Positions 20,700 through 32,111 of a stretch of 64,000 nucleotides of DNA are shown piece after piece. Below the pieces are notes generated by a model. That model searched no databases, was not told the DNA's origin, and saw nothing but the letters and a program-made list of their open reading frames with translations. Source of the DNA: Talinum fruticosum (taxonomy: Eukaryota > Streptophyta > Magnoliopsida > Caryophyllales > Talinaceae); assembly GCA_021018815.1 (NCBI GenBank), contig JAITYX010000074.1:1116001-1180000 (forward strand), given 5' to 3'. A program made the position numbers and the translations under genes. Every line of letters starts with the position of its first letter. Position 1 is the first letter of the stretch.

Positions 20700-22322
20700 C
20701 CCCTAGGCAACATAGTGAATTCAGTGGATGGGTCAGGCACACATATCCGACTAGGCCCGACGGCGGCTTAATCTCAAGGACCAATGCCACAAAGGAGCTC
20801 ATTGAACTCTTACACAGTTCTTTAAACAACAGAAATTTATGTATAGTGAAACTTGAATGCATAACATTAAGGTTGAAATCTTAAGGAAGCATTATTAAAC
20901 ATTGTACCAAAGACACTTTGAGTGGTTTAAAGGATCGGAAATAAAATTCAAACGTGCATTAGCAACCATTGTGCCCTAAGGAAGCATATTAGTTGGTCTA
21001 TACATAATTAGCATATTTGAGAATTTAAAAGTCCTAGCATTTATTAATGACCTAATGAAGCATATTAGAGCCCAATTTCACATGCCGGCATTGAATTAAT
21101 CCAATGTTGAATAAATCGAGTATAATTTCTAATACTAATATTACTCCTATATTAATGTAAAATAACTATACTAGTTGACACTAAACATAAAATATATCCA
21201 ATCGAAAACTGATGTTATACGAATTTATTCAATCAATCCAAACATAATTCAAACATAAAATTTCGGGTCTAAATGTTGAAAAGATTTTTGTACATAACTG
21301 AGTAGCTAACTGGTAAGTAACTTTAATTTGGCTTTTTGTACTGATAAGTGGACCACCTAAAAAAGATTGACTAAACTAGCAAGAGTAGAAGCAACCATCA
21401 ATATATTTGGGAAGCATTCTCCTTTACCATTGAAAGTGGGTGATGCCACAGCTCCTCTTTAGATGGCCAAAAGTACACCCACTTGATTCTACCTTTTTAT
21501 GAAAACTAATAATATCCTTGGACCACCTTCACCAAAATTAATTCATTCACCAAGCAAAGGTAAGAGGGATCAATCTTTCACCTTTTATGCCCTAATAAAT
21601 AAAGTCACTTTCAAGTAACTTTTTTAATGAGTAATTTCTATTGTCTTTTACTTCTTAGTCAATTTAAAAGTTAGTTTTTTTGCCCATCTCGACCATTCTA
21701 GTGGCAGAATAACTGAATTTCAAAAAGAGATTAACGTTTGATTTTTCATAAGTTATCTGCGTGTAAAGTTTATCTATAAACAAAAAGCGAGTTTCTTCTT
21801 TTTCTTATGTAAACAATGGAGCTTTCGAATCAAATTTTCTGAAAAAAACACAGTAAATTATCTAATATTTCTATCTGTAAATGAATTGTTGTAGGGGTTA
21901 CTATGTCCAAATCATGGTGCAGTGAGGAATGGGCCTTTTGTTCAACCCTTAAAATCATAAATATAACTCAATGGGCTTGAAGTTGTAAATCATAGTCTAC
22001 CCTGTCCTGGAAGAGTCCAATTTATTGACTCCATCGTGATGATGGGTATTAGTTCCTTATGGACCAATTCATCTTCAACTTCGGAAGAGTTCTGAAGCAA
22101 CTGGGACTTTGCACGAGCTGACCCAAAATTTTCTTCTAAAATTGCATTATATTGTGTCTGACAGCGTTATTAAACCAAATATTAGTCAATCCCAATAGAA
22201 CCTAAATCGAAAATCATCCAATCTACATTGCTAACAGCCTAGACATGACTAAATCTGAAAATTAACTTGATATGAACCCCGTATGAATCATATGTTTCTT
22301 TGGTTTAGCCAAATCGAGACAC
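20700..22322. other. AT-rich intergenic DNA
   Basis: No gene or transposon end recognised. Short frames are interrupted by frequent stops on both strands. Confidence 0.4.
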
Positions 22323-22325
22323 TTA

Positions 22326-22470
22326 GGCTATGTTCCATTTAACCGTATCTTACAACCTTACGGATACATACAGCTTTTTATGTTAACTTTACAATTATCT
22401 TACAACTTCTTATACCTCGTACATGATCTATACAACTTTACAATTCCTTACAACTAAATAAAACAGGGTC
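22326..22470. mobile_element. Tourist-like MITE, copy a
   Basis: Starts GGCTATGTTCCATTTA and ends TAAATAAAACAGGGTC, with tta on both sides (22323-22325, 22471-22473). A 3-bp TTA/TAA duplication and GGC/GGG ends are the Tourist (PIF/Harbinger) pattern. The interior repeats cttacaact-type words. Confidence 0.55.
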
Positions 22471-22579
22471 TTACTATCTCAAAGCTAGACCCAACCCATG
22501 TGGGATCATAAACCTGCTAGTCATGGGACAAAGATATAACAATGGGAGTTGTACAGTGGAAAATATTGACTGCATGGAC

Positions 22580-22721
22580 GTTGTTCCACTTAGCTTTAGT
22601 TTATAGCCTTACAACTTATTACAATTCTTACAACTATTTATAACTTTTTATAACTAACTTTACAATTATCTTATAATTTCTTACAACCTTACAATGCCTT
22701 ACAACTAAATGGAACAGAGCC
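22580..22721. mobile_element. Tourist-like MITE, copy b
   Basis: A second copy of the same family. The right end CTAAATGGAACAGAGCC is followed by tta (22722-22724) and is the inverse of GGCTATGTTCCATTTA at 22326. The left end (gttgttccacttagc) is degraded. Alternatively 22326-22721 is a single insertion with internal duplication. Confidence 0.5.
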
Positions 22722-22943
22722 TTATTCACCTCCTGTTTCTGTGCACAAGAGATAATGCACCGCCACAATCCAACAGATTGGGTGATAAGACGTAGGTAGG
22801 GTCTACTAGCTTATACGACAGCCCACCGTCGTTCTCACTTTGGTCCAAACAAGAGCCTTTAAAAGACATTGCCCTCACTTGTGCTTGAGAAGGAAAAACG
22901 CTTGTCGTTGTAGCAGAGCTATCTCACCACTTTTACAGGCTCA

Positions 22944-23129
22944 TTATTTCCCTGAACTTCCAATGTAGGATATCTGTGTTATTGATACTCTCAACCATCG
23001 CGGGATGGCTTCAACTTCGCACCGGAGCTGGATGGCATATATCGAATTGCACAGATTACAGGGATTTCCATGAGCAGATGATTTCAACAGGATATGCCAC
23101 TGCATACTGTGTTCATTTTGGCAGGAAAA
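22944..23129 (-). CDS. Unrecognised open frame, possible terminal exon
   Basis: About 61 codons without a stop on the minus strand, ending at a TAA at 22944-22946. It includes MQWHILLKSSAHGNPCNLCN and QLRCEVEAIPRWLRVSITQ. The composition is protein-like, with Cys and Trp, and is more GC-rich than its flanks. There is no start codon before the open stretch, so it would have to be a last exon or a fragment. I recognise no family. Confidence 0.18.
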   Translation of the reverse strand, partial: FSCQNEHSMQWHILLKSSAHGNPCNLCNSIYAIQLRCEVEAIPRWLRVSITQISYIGSSGK

Positions 23130-23964
23130 ATTTGTTGATTACTATAATTTATGCATATATAGTATTACAGTGTGCTCGTCACTATTACAATTAATGTATT
23201 ACACATATTAATCAAACATATTACCAATACGATATTGGAAAACTGTAACTTTCAAGTTCTGACAATCACCCAACCTTTTTTTTTCCTTTGAAGCAGGTCA
23301 TTATACTCTCAATTCTTTCTTTTTTATTTTAATTTCTTCAAACTCCAAAACGGTATATTATCAAAGGAAAGCAAAAATAAACAAAAACATAAGCCTGACC
23401 TTGAAAAAAAAAAGGAAAAGGTTTGTGTCATATCAAGTTGATTATCATTTTTGTTTCATCATTAATTGAGTGGGGCATCATGATCTTACAATCCACTAAA
23501 TTCTCAATCAAACAGTTTTGGGTTTTTTTTTTTCCAGTTTTTAGCAAAAATATTTCCTTAACTATGCACTTTATTTAACATTTATCGATGATTAATTTTG
23601 CCATCTAATGTTTCCACTGTTCTAATGAAGTAGGGATTAATATAACACTTAACTGACTATTGAAAGTTTCTCGGAAATTTTTTATTTTTTCACGGTTAAA
23701 GTTAAAGTTGGTTATTGACTTTAAAAAAGAAAAAAATGAGAAAGAAGGAGGCTTTATGACTTCCTTCACTCCGAGTGAATAAACATTGTTTTCTCCTCTC
23801 TCCCTCTCTCTGCCTAGGGATTCTGATCTTCTTAAAGGAACTAAAAATGCCAAAGCTACATATGTCTTCATCCCTCCCCCAAAATGTCAACACTTAATTA
23901 ATCTTCATCAATTTACCTACTCAGAAATTTTCATACCCAAAATAACTATCCTCTGCACACAAAA

Positions 23965-24351
23965 TCACCGATTCTTCCAAGCCATGACAATAATAATTGC
24001 AATACCATCAAGAAATACTATGAATCCCCATATCACCGGCCTGTCTCTCACTTGACATTCATGAACAACCACCTTCAACCTACAATTTTTCTCCTTCAAC
24101 CTCATCAGTTCTTCTTTATCAACCATTTTTTTCCTTTCTCATATTTTCCAATATCTTATTCTCTTCAAGAAGAGAAGAGCGTCATTATTTATCATCAAAA
24201 TTACAACTATGAATCTTACATGGTCACAAAGCGAGTCATCAATCAAATAGCCACAATCGCCTAACATACTGAACCTTTTGCACCTTATGAATGTTTTCAA
24301 AGGATTTTTTTCTTCATCATGCTTGTTAGAATCATTGTCGTCTTGCCACAT
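23965..24351 (-). pseudogene. GRF-type zinc-finger-like protein remnant with one in-frame stop
   Basis: One frame of 129 codons is interrupted by a single TGA at 24139-24141. The first part reads FIRCKRFSMLGDCGYLIDDS, resembling the C-terminal half of a GRF zinc finger (the Cys before GYF-W-D). The second part reads KEELMRLKEKNCRLKVVV, a short coiled coil, then a membrane segment (VIWGFIVFLDGIAIIIVMAW). The layout of GRF finger, coiled coil and C-terminal membrane anchor is common in plant GRF proteins of unknown role. The first finger cysteines are missing and the WIDD-like block is altered, so I treat it as a pseudogene. Confidence 0.45.
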
Positions 24352-24359
24352 TCACAAAC

Positions 24360-25400
24360 CTAACAGCGTTTGAGAAACAAAGGTGTAATTTACATATTTG
24401 AGTGGGGTTTCAAGCAGAAGAAGAGGACCAGGAATTTTTGAATGAAATCAAGATAAACAACAAAAGGCACAAATTAATTTAGGAAGTGACACAATAATCT
24501 TTGAATTCTCCATCTAGGGTTTGCTTCTTGCATTTGGAATTGAGTTGTAAAAGCAAAAACTTTTTGCCCTCAACTCCCTTTATTTTGTTTCATTAACCTT
24601 TTTCAATTTTTTTGTTTTTATATTTATATTCAAAAAATTAAATCAGAAAAATATAAAACTCGATTGCAGTAGGTCACTATCAAGATGAATGATATACTAA
24701 TTTGTACTTCGTCAGAATAGTGACACTGTTAGGTAGCAAATCAATTAATGATAAATTTTAAATAAAGTGCATAGCTGAGGAACTCTTTCGTCTAAGAACT
24801 CTTTTTTTTTTATAATTGAAAAATATTTCTATCACTCTAAGTATTATATTTGTTGCCAACATAGAATATCATACCCCAATAGCCAACATACTTTTCACAA
24901 GAAAGAAATTACGCACATAGAGTGGATGTCGGTTTAATTAACCAATAAAATTATTAGATTTCGGTACTAAAACTTGGATTCAATCCTAAATAAAATAGTT
25001 ATTAATATTTATCGCTTCTCTACATAAAAACACAAAATACTCACTCCTAAGACGTTTTTTATATACTTTTCTTTATAAAATGAAGTGTAAAGTTTAATAT
25101 CAGACTAAATTCAAACAAAATCAGATCTCTTACAAAAACTCGAAACTTTATTATGCAAATAACTTACGGTTATTAACACGTCAACGTTATTATTGATTGT
25201 GATTAGACTTGGAAGAAGAGCGTTGAAATGGGAAGCACTTACAAGGTGCCCATTATGTTTCTTAATTTTGAAACATCAGTTGGGAGATATACATAAAATT
25301 AAAGGACTTAAATTCCTAAGATCTGTGATTAAATGATGGAAGGTCCCTTCCCTACCGGTGTATGTTTTTTCTAAGCCACCTAATAATTAAGAAAAATTTA
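24360..25400. other. AT-rich intergenic DNA
   Basis: Nothing recognised between the GRF-like remnant and the stop codon of the RING-H2 gene at 25408. The last few hundred bases are probably its 3' untranslated region and terminator. Confidence 0.4.
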
Positions 25401-25407
25401 AGGAGAA

Positions 25408-28400
25408 TCAATCAAATCTCTTTCTACAAATAGGACATGAAGCACTTCGTGCTAACCATGCATCTATGCATGCCTTATGAAACAAGTGTTGATCACAACC
25501 AGGCAGCTTTCTTGCTCTTTCTCCCTCCACAAGTTCCTACCAGTCACAAAAAAAAAAAAAATGGGTTAAGAAAAATAAAAAATGATAGAGATTAGCTTGT
25601 AATTAATACATCAAACATAAAAGTTTATAAATTATAAAGACGTTCGATTTTTAACTGATGTCTCTTTAATTCTATAATTCAAGGGGTAAGGTTGTTATAT
25701 TGATAAGAGCTCTCATCCTTTCAACATCTTATCTGACAGTAGAAATTTTGAGATATAAATTTATATTTAAATTTGGACTATCATGGGTGCTAATTAGAGT
25801 TGTCTTAAAGTTGTTAATTATGTAAATTTTCATAAAATTTCTATAGATAAGTTGGACAATCTTTATTTTTTAAGATAAAGAAATTAAGTACTCAATCATA
25901 TATGCCAATATATTCTAAAATAAAACATGCATATTGAGATACTTATACCAAGAAGACTTGACACTTATGGTTACCTGCAAGCATATCGTACAACAAACTC
26001 TGGGAGTTGATGGATGAAAATGGAAAACGAGTTCAGGAAGTTTGTTGATGAGCTCAAATGACATCCCTCGAACTTCATCGATACTGTAAATGTCCGATCT
26101 CGGTCCCTCATCATTGCCATTTCCATCATTGGCGCTCGTTGCCTGAATGAAGATTAGTTCATCTTAGTTTTTTCTCGATTATTATTAAGTCAAATGGCTA
26201 AAGATCATACAATAAATCTTAAAACAAGATAAGACAATAGTACGTATATCTTAGTTAGGTACTTACTTGCCATTGATATGCTTTGAGGACAGCGGGACTG
26301 ACCCATTCCCTGAAGGCTTTGCCATTGAATATACTTCCAAAAAGTGCAACCTGTTTTGTTTCATAACAATTGAATTTGTTACTACTCGTTTTTTTTATAA
26401 TTAGTTGGATAAAGTACGAAGAAAAGATATAAAAATACAATTAATAGTAATATCATCTGCTCAACTAAATTATAAAAACTAAGATAAAGCCGATAAACAC
26501 TGTTATAATAGTTTCCAACACCCAACCACGTTAAGAAATAAGAGATAAGAAACTAAACAAACTTGTATCCTACACTCAACCTCTTTTCTAGCACTCCTAG
26601 TAATCATCTCAATTGAGGATGTCCTCTCCTACAAAAATCAATCCAATTTGTTACTACTCTTTAGGCTAAACCCTAAAAAGGGCAAATTGCTACTCTAAAG
26701 TGACCAATTATTGACTCCAAAAGAAAAAGGCAGTGTATTTAAGTCACCAATGACCAAAAAATTGCAGGGGCTTTAGTGTGATTGGTCATAGGGATGAGGG
26801 AACAGGTAGCTCAAAATAGAGAGGTACAGGTGTTGCTCAAAGTAAAGACTTGGAATTAATACTGAAAATGAAAATATCTAGCTAGGGTAGGGGCACATGG
26901 ATATATAGTCCCACCTCCCATTATGACCAGCCAATTTTTTCAACTTTAATTATTTTAGTTTGTATCATAATTTCTCTATATTATATAATGAGTCTTTATT
27001 ATAACATACGATTTTTTTAAAAAATATTTTATTTTCCATCAATGTATTTTAAAAAAGTTTTTAAATTCTGTTAGTAATATTTAAGTAATGAAAAGGCAGA
27101 TTTTATTTATTTTTTTAAAGAAAGGGGATTTACTAGGGATTTCTAAACTGAAATATTGAACATAAATAAGGCATATACTGTATTAAAAAGAAAAATCATG
27201 ACTATGTTCCTCTTAGAACTCTTAAGATTCCAAAAGCTTTTGATGAGAAAATCTTTATTGTTATATTTGGTAGAAACATCGTAATATATTACAATGTCAT
27301 CAATGTATTTACTTTTTAAGCCTAAAAACAAAAGAACTCGTACCCTAATTTCTAGAACTCACCACTGAACTAGAGGATCATTCGTCACATACAATATAGT
27401 ATAAGAAATGATTAAATATTCCATCATATATATTATACTGAATTGCAAGCCCTTGATTTGATCAATGTGAATATATATTGATATCTAATTTATGAACACG
27501 TTTGCCAGCCTGAGAAACCATGGTCTATAATGGCAAATCCACATGCAATTTATATTATATATTCCTAACGAGTGGATAAGCATCTCTATCTAATATTCAC
27601 ATGTCTCTAATAAGCTTTTCCCTTCCATCCATTTCACAATACTTATCATTTTTTATTATTGAGAAAATATAAAAAAAAAATTCACGACAATATTTATGTT
27701 AAAACACTAAGTTGTCCAATTGTTTCATTCAAAATGAAGAAAGTCCGAGAAAAATTACAGGAAAAAAATTTGATAAGGATAAAATTGATAAACTAGTCAT
27801 TATTATGTAATTGAAATTGTAAAGTGCTAGATTTATTGTGAAATAAAAAAATAGTCAGATATTATGAAACAAAGGGAGTAATATTTTACACATCTTGATT
27901 AATAATGAAGGATATTTCAGGTTTCTGCTTCATCACGACTATAATCTTTACATAATGATAGAATTAGCGATGTAAACTAAGCAGTTGATTGATATACACA
28001 GTATGACCACACTGTTTAAACTCATATATCGTTTTCTTATGTGCCATATTCTTTATAATGATATACAGATTTGGTGACACTGTTGCAAAATTGCCCTATG
28101 CTAGCTCATTTATGTTGAGCTTCCCATGAAAAAAAGAAATAAATAAAAAGGAATATTGGTAGCCAAGAAGATGAACAAGAGTGGGCTAACTCAGTGGGGC
28201 ATGGTTTTGAATCTACCCCCTTTTTCTTGGTCATAGTCACAGAGGCTTTGAATGATCAGAGGGTCCACTGGCAATCAATACAGTTTTACAGTTTGCAGAA
28301 AACTCACCCTCTACTCATTTGCACCCACATCAAACTTAATTATTTATTATGCCCTTAATATTATCACCAGACCCAGATATTTCAAATTTGAGGAAGCTGA

Positions 28401-29344
28401 AGTTACAGACGTAACTCAGCACATATTTAATGAAGCATTTTGCTTGCTACTGTAAGGTTATTGTCTAAAAATAACACTTGTAATTATCAGAAACGGGAAA
28501 TTTTTTCATATCGTTGACAGACAATCAAACAGAAACCACCTGTTATTTCATTAATTTTAAGTGTTAATGCAATGACATGTGCGACCCCTTTCATTTGCAC
28601 CACTTGATGCAAATCCAGGGGCCTAAAATAGGCATCGGGCCTCATATGGCTTGGCAAACAAATGTCTGAGCCATCGTTCCTGGACTTCTCGACATGTTAT
28701 TGGGTTACCCTGAATAGCGACTGGTGAGCGGGGCCTATTACCCCATAACAAAAAGGATAAAGCTATATAGGTGTCAATGCATAATGTAGAGGACATTTAA
28801 TATATGATCCACTATACCTTGGAGAGGAAATGACCCTTGAGGACTGAATCAAGCAACTCAAGAGCAACAATTGAACCAGAGATGACTCCAATTGCAGCAC
28901 CTCTAAAAATCCTGTCTCTGTGGTTTGCCCTTTCATGGCTCCTGCAATGCCTCCTATTATTACTCCTCCTGCAATATAAAAATTGCTTGTAATTAATGTG
29001 CCCACCAAACATTGAGCAATTAGCCCAACTAACCGTAGTTTTGAAACACAAGCTATTTTTCTGTGGAATGGAATGAAAATTCTAGACTAATACACAGTCC
29101 GAATCAAAGAAATAGACCTAAAATCTTACTTACATCAGTATTTTATGCCGATGTATAAACTTTTATATATATATATATATATATTAATTAGCAGACCCAT
29201 AAATATAAAAATGGAAGTTGCTAAAGGCTTACCAAAAGCAAAAATGAAGGTGGCTGTAACCAAAGCAAGAGTCTCGAAAAGTTTGAAAGCCAAGTGAAAG
29301 CCAAACCCCTGACTTGCATGGAATCCCGCAAGTGAAGAACATGT
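25408..29344 (-). CDS. NEP1-interacting-protein-like RING-H2 protein (membrane E3 ligase)
   Basis: Five exons on the minus strand: open part of exon 1 at 29344-29233, then 28968-28818, 26350-26267, 26142-25975 and 25536-25408 (TGA at 25408-25410). All junctions are GT-AG and phases agree. Exon 1 encodes a hydrophobic helix ([15 protein letters not shown]). Exon 2 is Gly/Ala-rich ([39 protein letters not shown]). Exon 3 reads [16 protein letters not shown]. These are the family blocks of NIP1/NIP2-like proteins, which hold a C-terminal RING-H2 domain and act as E3 ubiquitin ligases at membranes. The RING (CTICLQ ... CPICRK) spans exons 4-5. Two oddities: the second exon needs one extra T in the run at 28905-28909 to keep frame, and exon 1 has no ATG in frame unless a base is added to the C4 run (plus strand) at 29306-29309. 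The RING has C-x2-H (CDQH) where C-x-H is usual. Confidence 0.8.
27619..27878. mobile_element. Stowaway-like MITE in intron 2 of the RING-H2 gene
   Basis: The left end cccttccatccatttcacaa and the right end tatgaaacaaagggagta are imperfect inverted repeats of the ctccctccgtttca type. The interior is AT-rich. Ends are approximate. It lies within the 2.5-kb intron between exons 2 and 3. Confidence 0.5.
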
Positions 29345-29626
29345 CTACGTAGGGAAATCATATCAGTCGAAGGAAAGGGAAAGGAAAAATGGCTGGTAAG
29401 GAGAAGGCCAGGCCTAAGGGGGAATTGTTTGATGTTAAATTGTGTTGTTGGAAAAGTGGCCAAGAGAGGTAGCATTTATATGGGGCTTGGAACTAGAATA
29501 TCGCATTTAAGAGGGTTTTTTAAAGCTACCTGCCCCTTTGCATTCGACTTTTTCTATATATGAAGGGAACCATTTTTGTAGTTGAATTAAAAAAATACGT
29601 ACTAGTAAAACTAGGATAAATATCTA

Positions 29627-29879
29627 CTCCGTTCATTTTATAATACGTGTCATTTTAACTAACTTTTTGAATTTCATATTATCTATCACTTTATAATTTC
29701 AATCACGTGTTAAAGACTAGTTTACCGAATCTTCTCTCTCCTTTTTTCAACTGATTTTCTTTATTTTCAATGATATCTTGAGGCAACTTGGTCTTTAACA
29801 CATATTTTGTCATAATTTTTGTATTTCCTTAATATTCCCTTATAACTTTAAAATGATAAATATTTTGAGATGGATGGAG
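29627..29879. mobile_element. Stowaway-like MITE upstream of the RING-H2 gene
   Basis: Starts CTCCGTTCATTTTATAATA and ends TTTTGAGATGGATGGAG, flanked by ta on both sides (29625-29626, 29880-29881). Length 253 bp, no coding capacity. TA duplication and CTCC...GGAG ends fit the Tc1/Mariner-derived Stowaway class. It lies about 300 bp 5' of the RING-H2 gene and so could be part of its promoter region. Confidence 0.7.
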
Positions 29880-29881
29880 TA

Positions 29882-30445
29882 GTATGTGTAGTTTGAATCT
29901 AGATAATTTAGACTATTGGAGAAAAAGATCATATTCAAGAGACTTCGTTTAAATCATAAACTCCAAGTATATGACCAGATGCAATTCGTGCTCGGTTATA
30001 TATTTCAAAAATTTTATCATAATTAACAAGGAAAAAGTTTCGTTTTTCATCAAATAAAATCAGATATCCTTATCCTTGAAATTTATTGCTTGCAAACATT
30101 GCTATCTCTTTTTAATTGTGTACATCCCACAAGAGGGGAAGAGGTATCCTTTCCATAACTTGGGCCCATCTTCTCCATTCCTCCCCATTCCATTCCCTCG
30201 TTCAATGTTCATCTATTTATTTTTCCAAGCTCAACTTGATACTAACAACTCAGATACTAAAAGTGTGAGGAAAATTAATTGTTAGTCATATCCATAAGCA
30301 TGAAACCACCATTTGCATATATAGAAGCCTCAACTTGCATGTAGAAACTTCCACTTGTTTTTCTTTTCATTTTTAATGACTTAAGGATTCAAACCTGTGG
30401 GTTCCAAAACAGGAATGAACCCTTTCGGGCTCAAAAACTCCCACT
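29882..30445. other. Intergenic DNA
   Basis: No gene or repeat recognised. Confidence 0.4.
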
Positions 30446-30746
30446 TGTGCTACACATTCACCGGTATTTAGAGTATACACCTATTCTTGACTTTCAATCA
30501 TCAATTTAAGTTTTTCGTTGAATTGATTGTTGAACATGGTATCAAAGCTTTTACGTGCGAGAAGTTTCGAGCTTGAATCTATACAGCTCCATATTGGTTA
30601 TTACATAATATAAGGATGAGTCTTTGCTACATTCACACTTTAAGCCGAAAGGACATTTGCGTAAGCGGACGTGTTAGAATATTAACGTATTGTAATTGGA
30701 CCTTGAATTATCATCTTAAACTTTTGGTTGAGTTAGTTATTGAACA
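30446..30746 (+). mobile_element. TRIM-like miniature LTR retrotransposon
   Basis: Two short direct repeats of about 75-90 bp end in ...gttgaaca (30536) and ...attgaaca (30746). They share ttgaatcatcatcttaaacttttggttga-like wording in diverged form. The first is followed at once by tggtatcaaagc (30537-30548), a tRNA-Met-type primer site, and the second starts TGTTAG at 30672. The internal part is about 135 bp and non-coding. Terminal repeats under 100 bp with a primer site and no genes are the definition of a TRIM. The LTRs are well diverged and the left boundary is uncertain. Confidence 0.5.
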
Positions 30747-31298
30747 ACCAGATCAACAAAGAGGAAGTTCAATTAGGATCCTTTTGTTCTTATATCAACC
30801 TTGCAAATTAAACATTAAAATTTAACCTTAATTATATTGGTTACTATATTTGTTAGTTTGTCGATTAGTTGTGTTATGTAGTTGTTGTCCTTAGGTCATC
30901 GTTTAGGTTTTCTAACTGTCCTCTTCAAAGTTATTACTTGTTCTCGATCCAGTTCAACCAAACACTTAACCCGATTATTGAAGATTAGGCTCGAGATAGG
31001 TTTCCTAATGTACCATATAACACACATGCATCCTTCATGCAAGTACCTTTTAGGTATGCTAAAGTGTGGATGCTGCAAAGCCTATATCTTTCACTTACAA
31101 AAGTCCATCTTTAATCAACAGTTCAAATTAAAGACGATAAAATTTATAAAGTAATGATTGAAAATTCATGATAATTAATATGGCTTGGAAATCTAAGATA
31201 AGTTTATTATATACTCTTATTAATGATTATAAAATTCATTGTAATCGTTTGCCTTTTATAAGGAAACAACAATTATGTCTCTATTCTGAAACCTATAA

Positions 31299-31380
31299 CA
31301 TTTAGATGATCGAGATTCAAGTTATATCGTTTACTATATTAGCATTTAGATGATCGAGATTGAAGTTATATCGCATTTAA
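31299..31380. repeat. 44-bp tandem duplication
   Basis: catttagatgatcgagatt is followed by (c/g)aagttatatcg and repeats once with a period of 44 bp, with one or two differences. Confidence 0.75.
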
Positions 31381-31778
31381 TTACGTAGGTGTTAACTAAC
31401 ATAGATGGTAAAGAAAATTGTTGCCAAGTTATGGACTTGAATCATTCTTACATCCATATTTAGATCCATCAAATTATATATCACATTTAATAAGCTATGG
31501 AACCATTCCAAAAATTTAAAAGTTGATTAGATTATTTCAAAAGTGTTTTAATGATAGATATTAACACACCCTTGTTATTAGCTATGAGATAATAGAAATT
31601 AAATTCATAGCTGAAGAAGTCAATTTTGGTAATTTCTCAACTTGGGTAACACTCAACTACTTCGTTTCTATTGAAGGCAATTAGAGGATTCTAAATATAA
31701 AAGTGCAATGGAATTGGTCTCTTTGATAATTTTCAATTTAGGATCATGATGGTTGTATCGAACCCCCTCCCCCACATC

Positions 31779-32103
31779 TAGGGGTGTAAACGAGTCGAGC
31801 CGAGTCCGAGCCAGCCAAGCTTGGGCTCAGCTCGGTTACAATTTAGCTCAACTCGATTTATTTTTTAGATTTTCTTTAATTTAATGTTATAATCGAAGTT
31901 AAATTCTATATTTTTATATTAAATTCCAAAAATAAGAGTTTGAATAAAATTTTGGTGATTATAGAGGTAATTTTATACTCTCCACACAAGTATTTTTAGA
32001 AAAAAAACTATTTAACCTAAACCAAGTCTAACCGAGCCGAGCCGAGCTTTGACCGAGCCGAATCCGAGCGCTCGGCGAGCCGACTCGGTCGTTTACACCC
32101 CTA
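31779..32103. mobile_element. hAT-like MITE, copy 2
   Basis: TAGGGGTGTAAACGAGTCGAG ... CGGTCGTTTACACCCCTA, shown here in parts, is a 325-bp element with a perfect 8-bp target-site duplication (cccacatc at 31771-31778 and 32104-32111). The subterminal DNA is rich in gagccgagc words. It is the cleanest copy of the family in this window and defines its ends. Confidence 0.88.
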
Positions 32104-32111
32104 CCCACATC

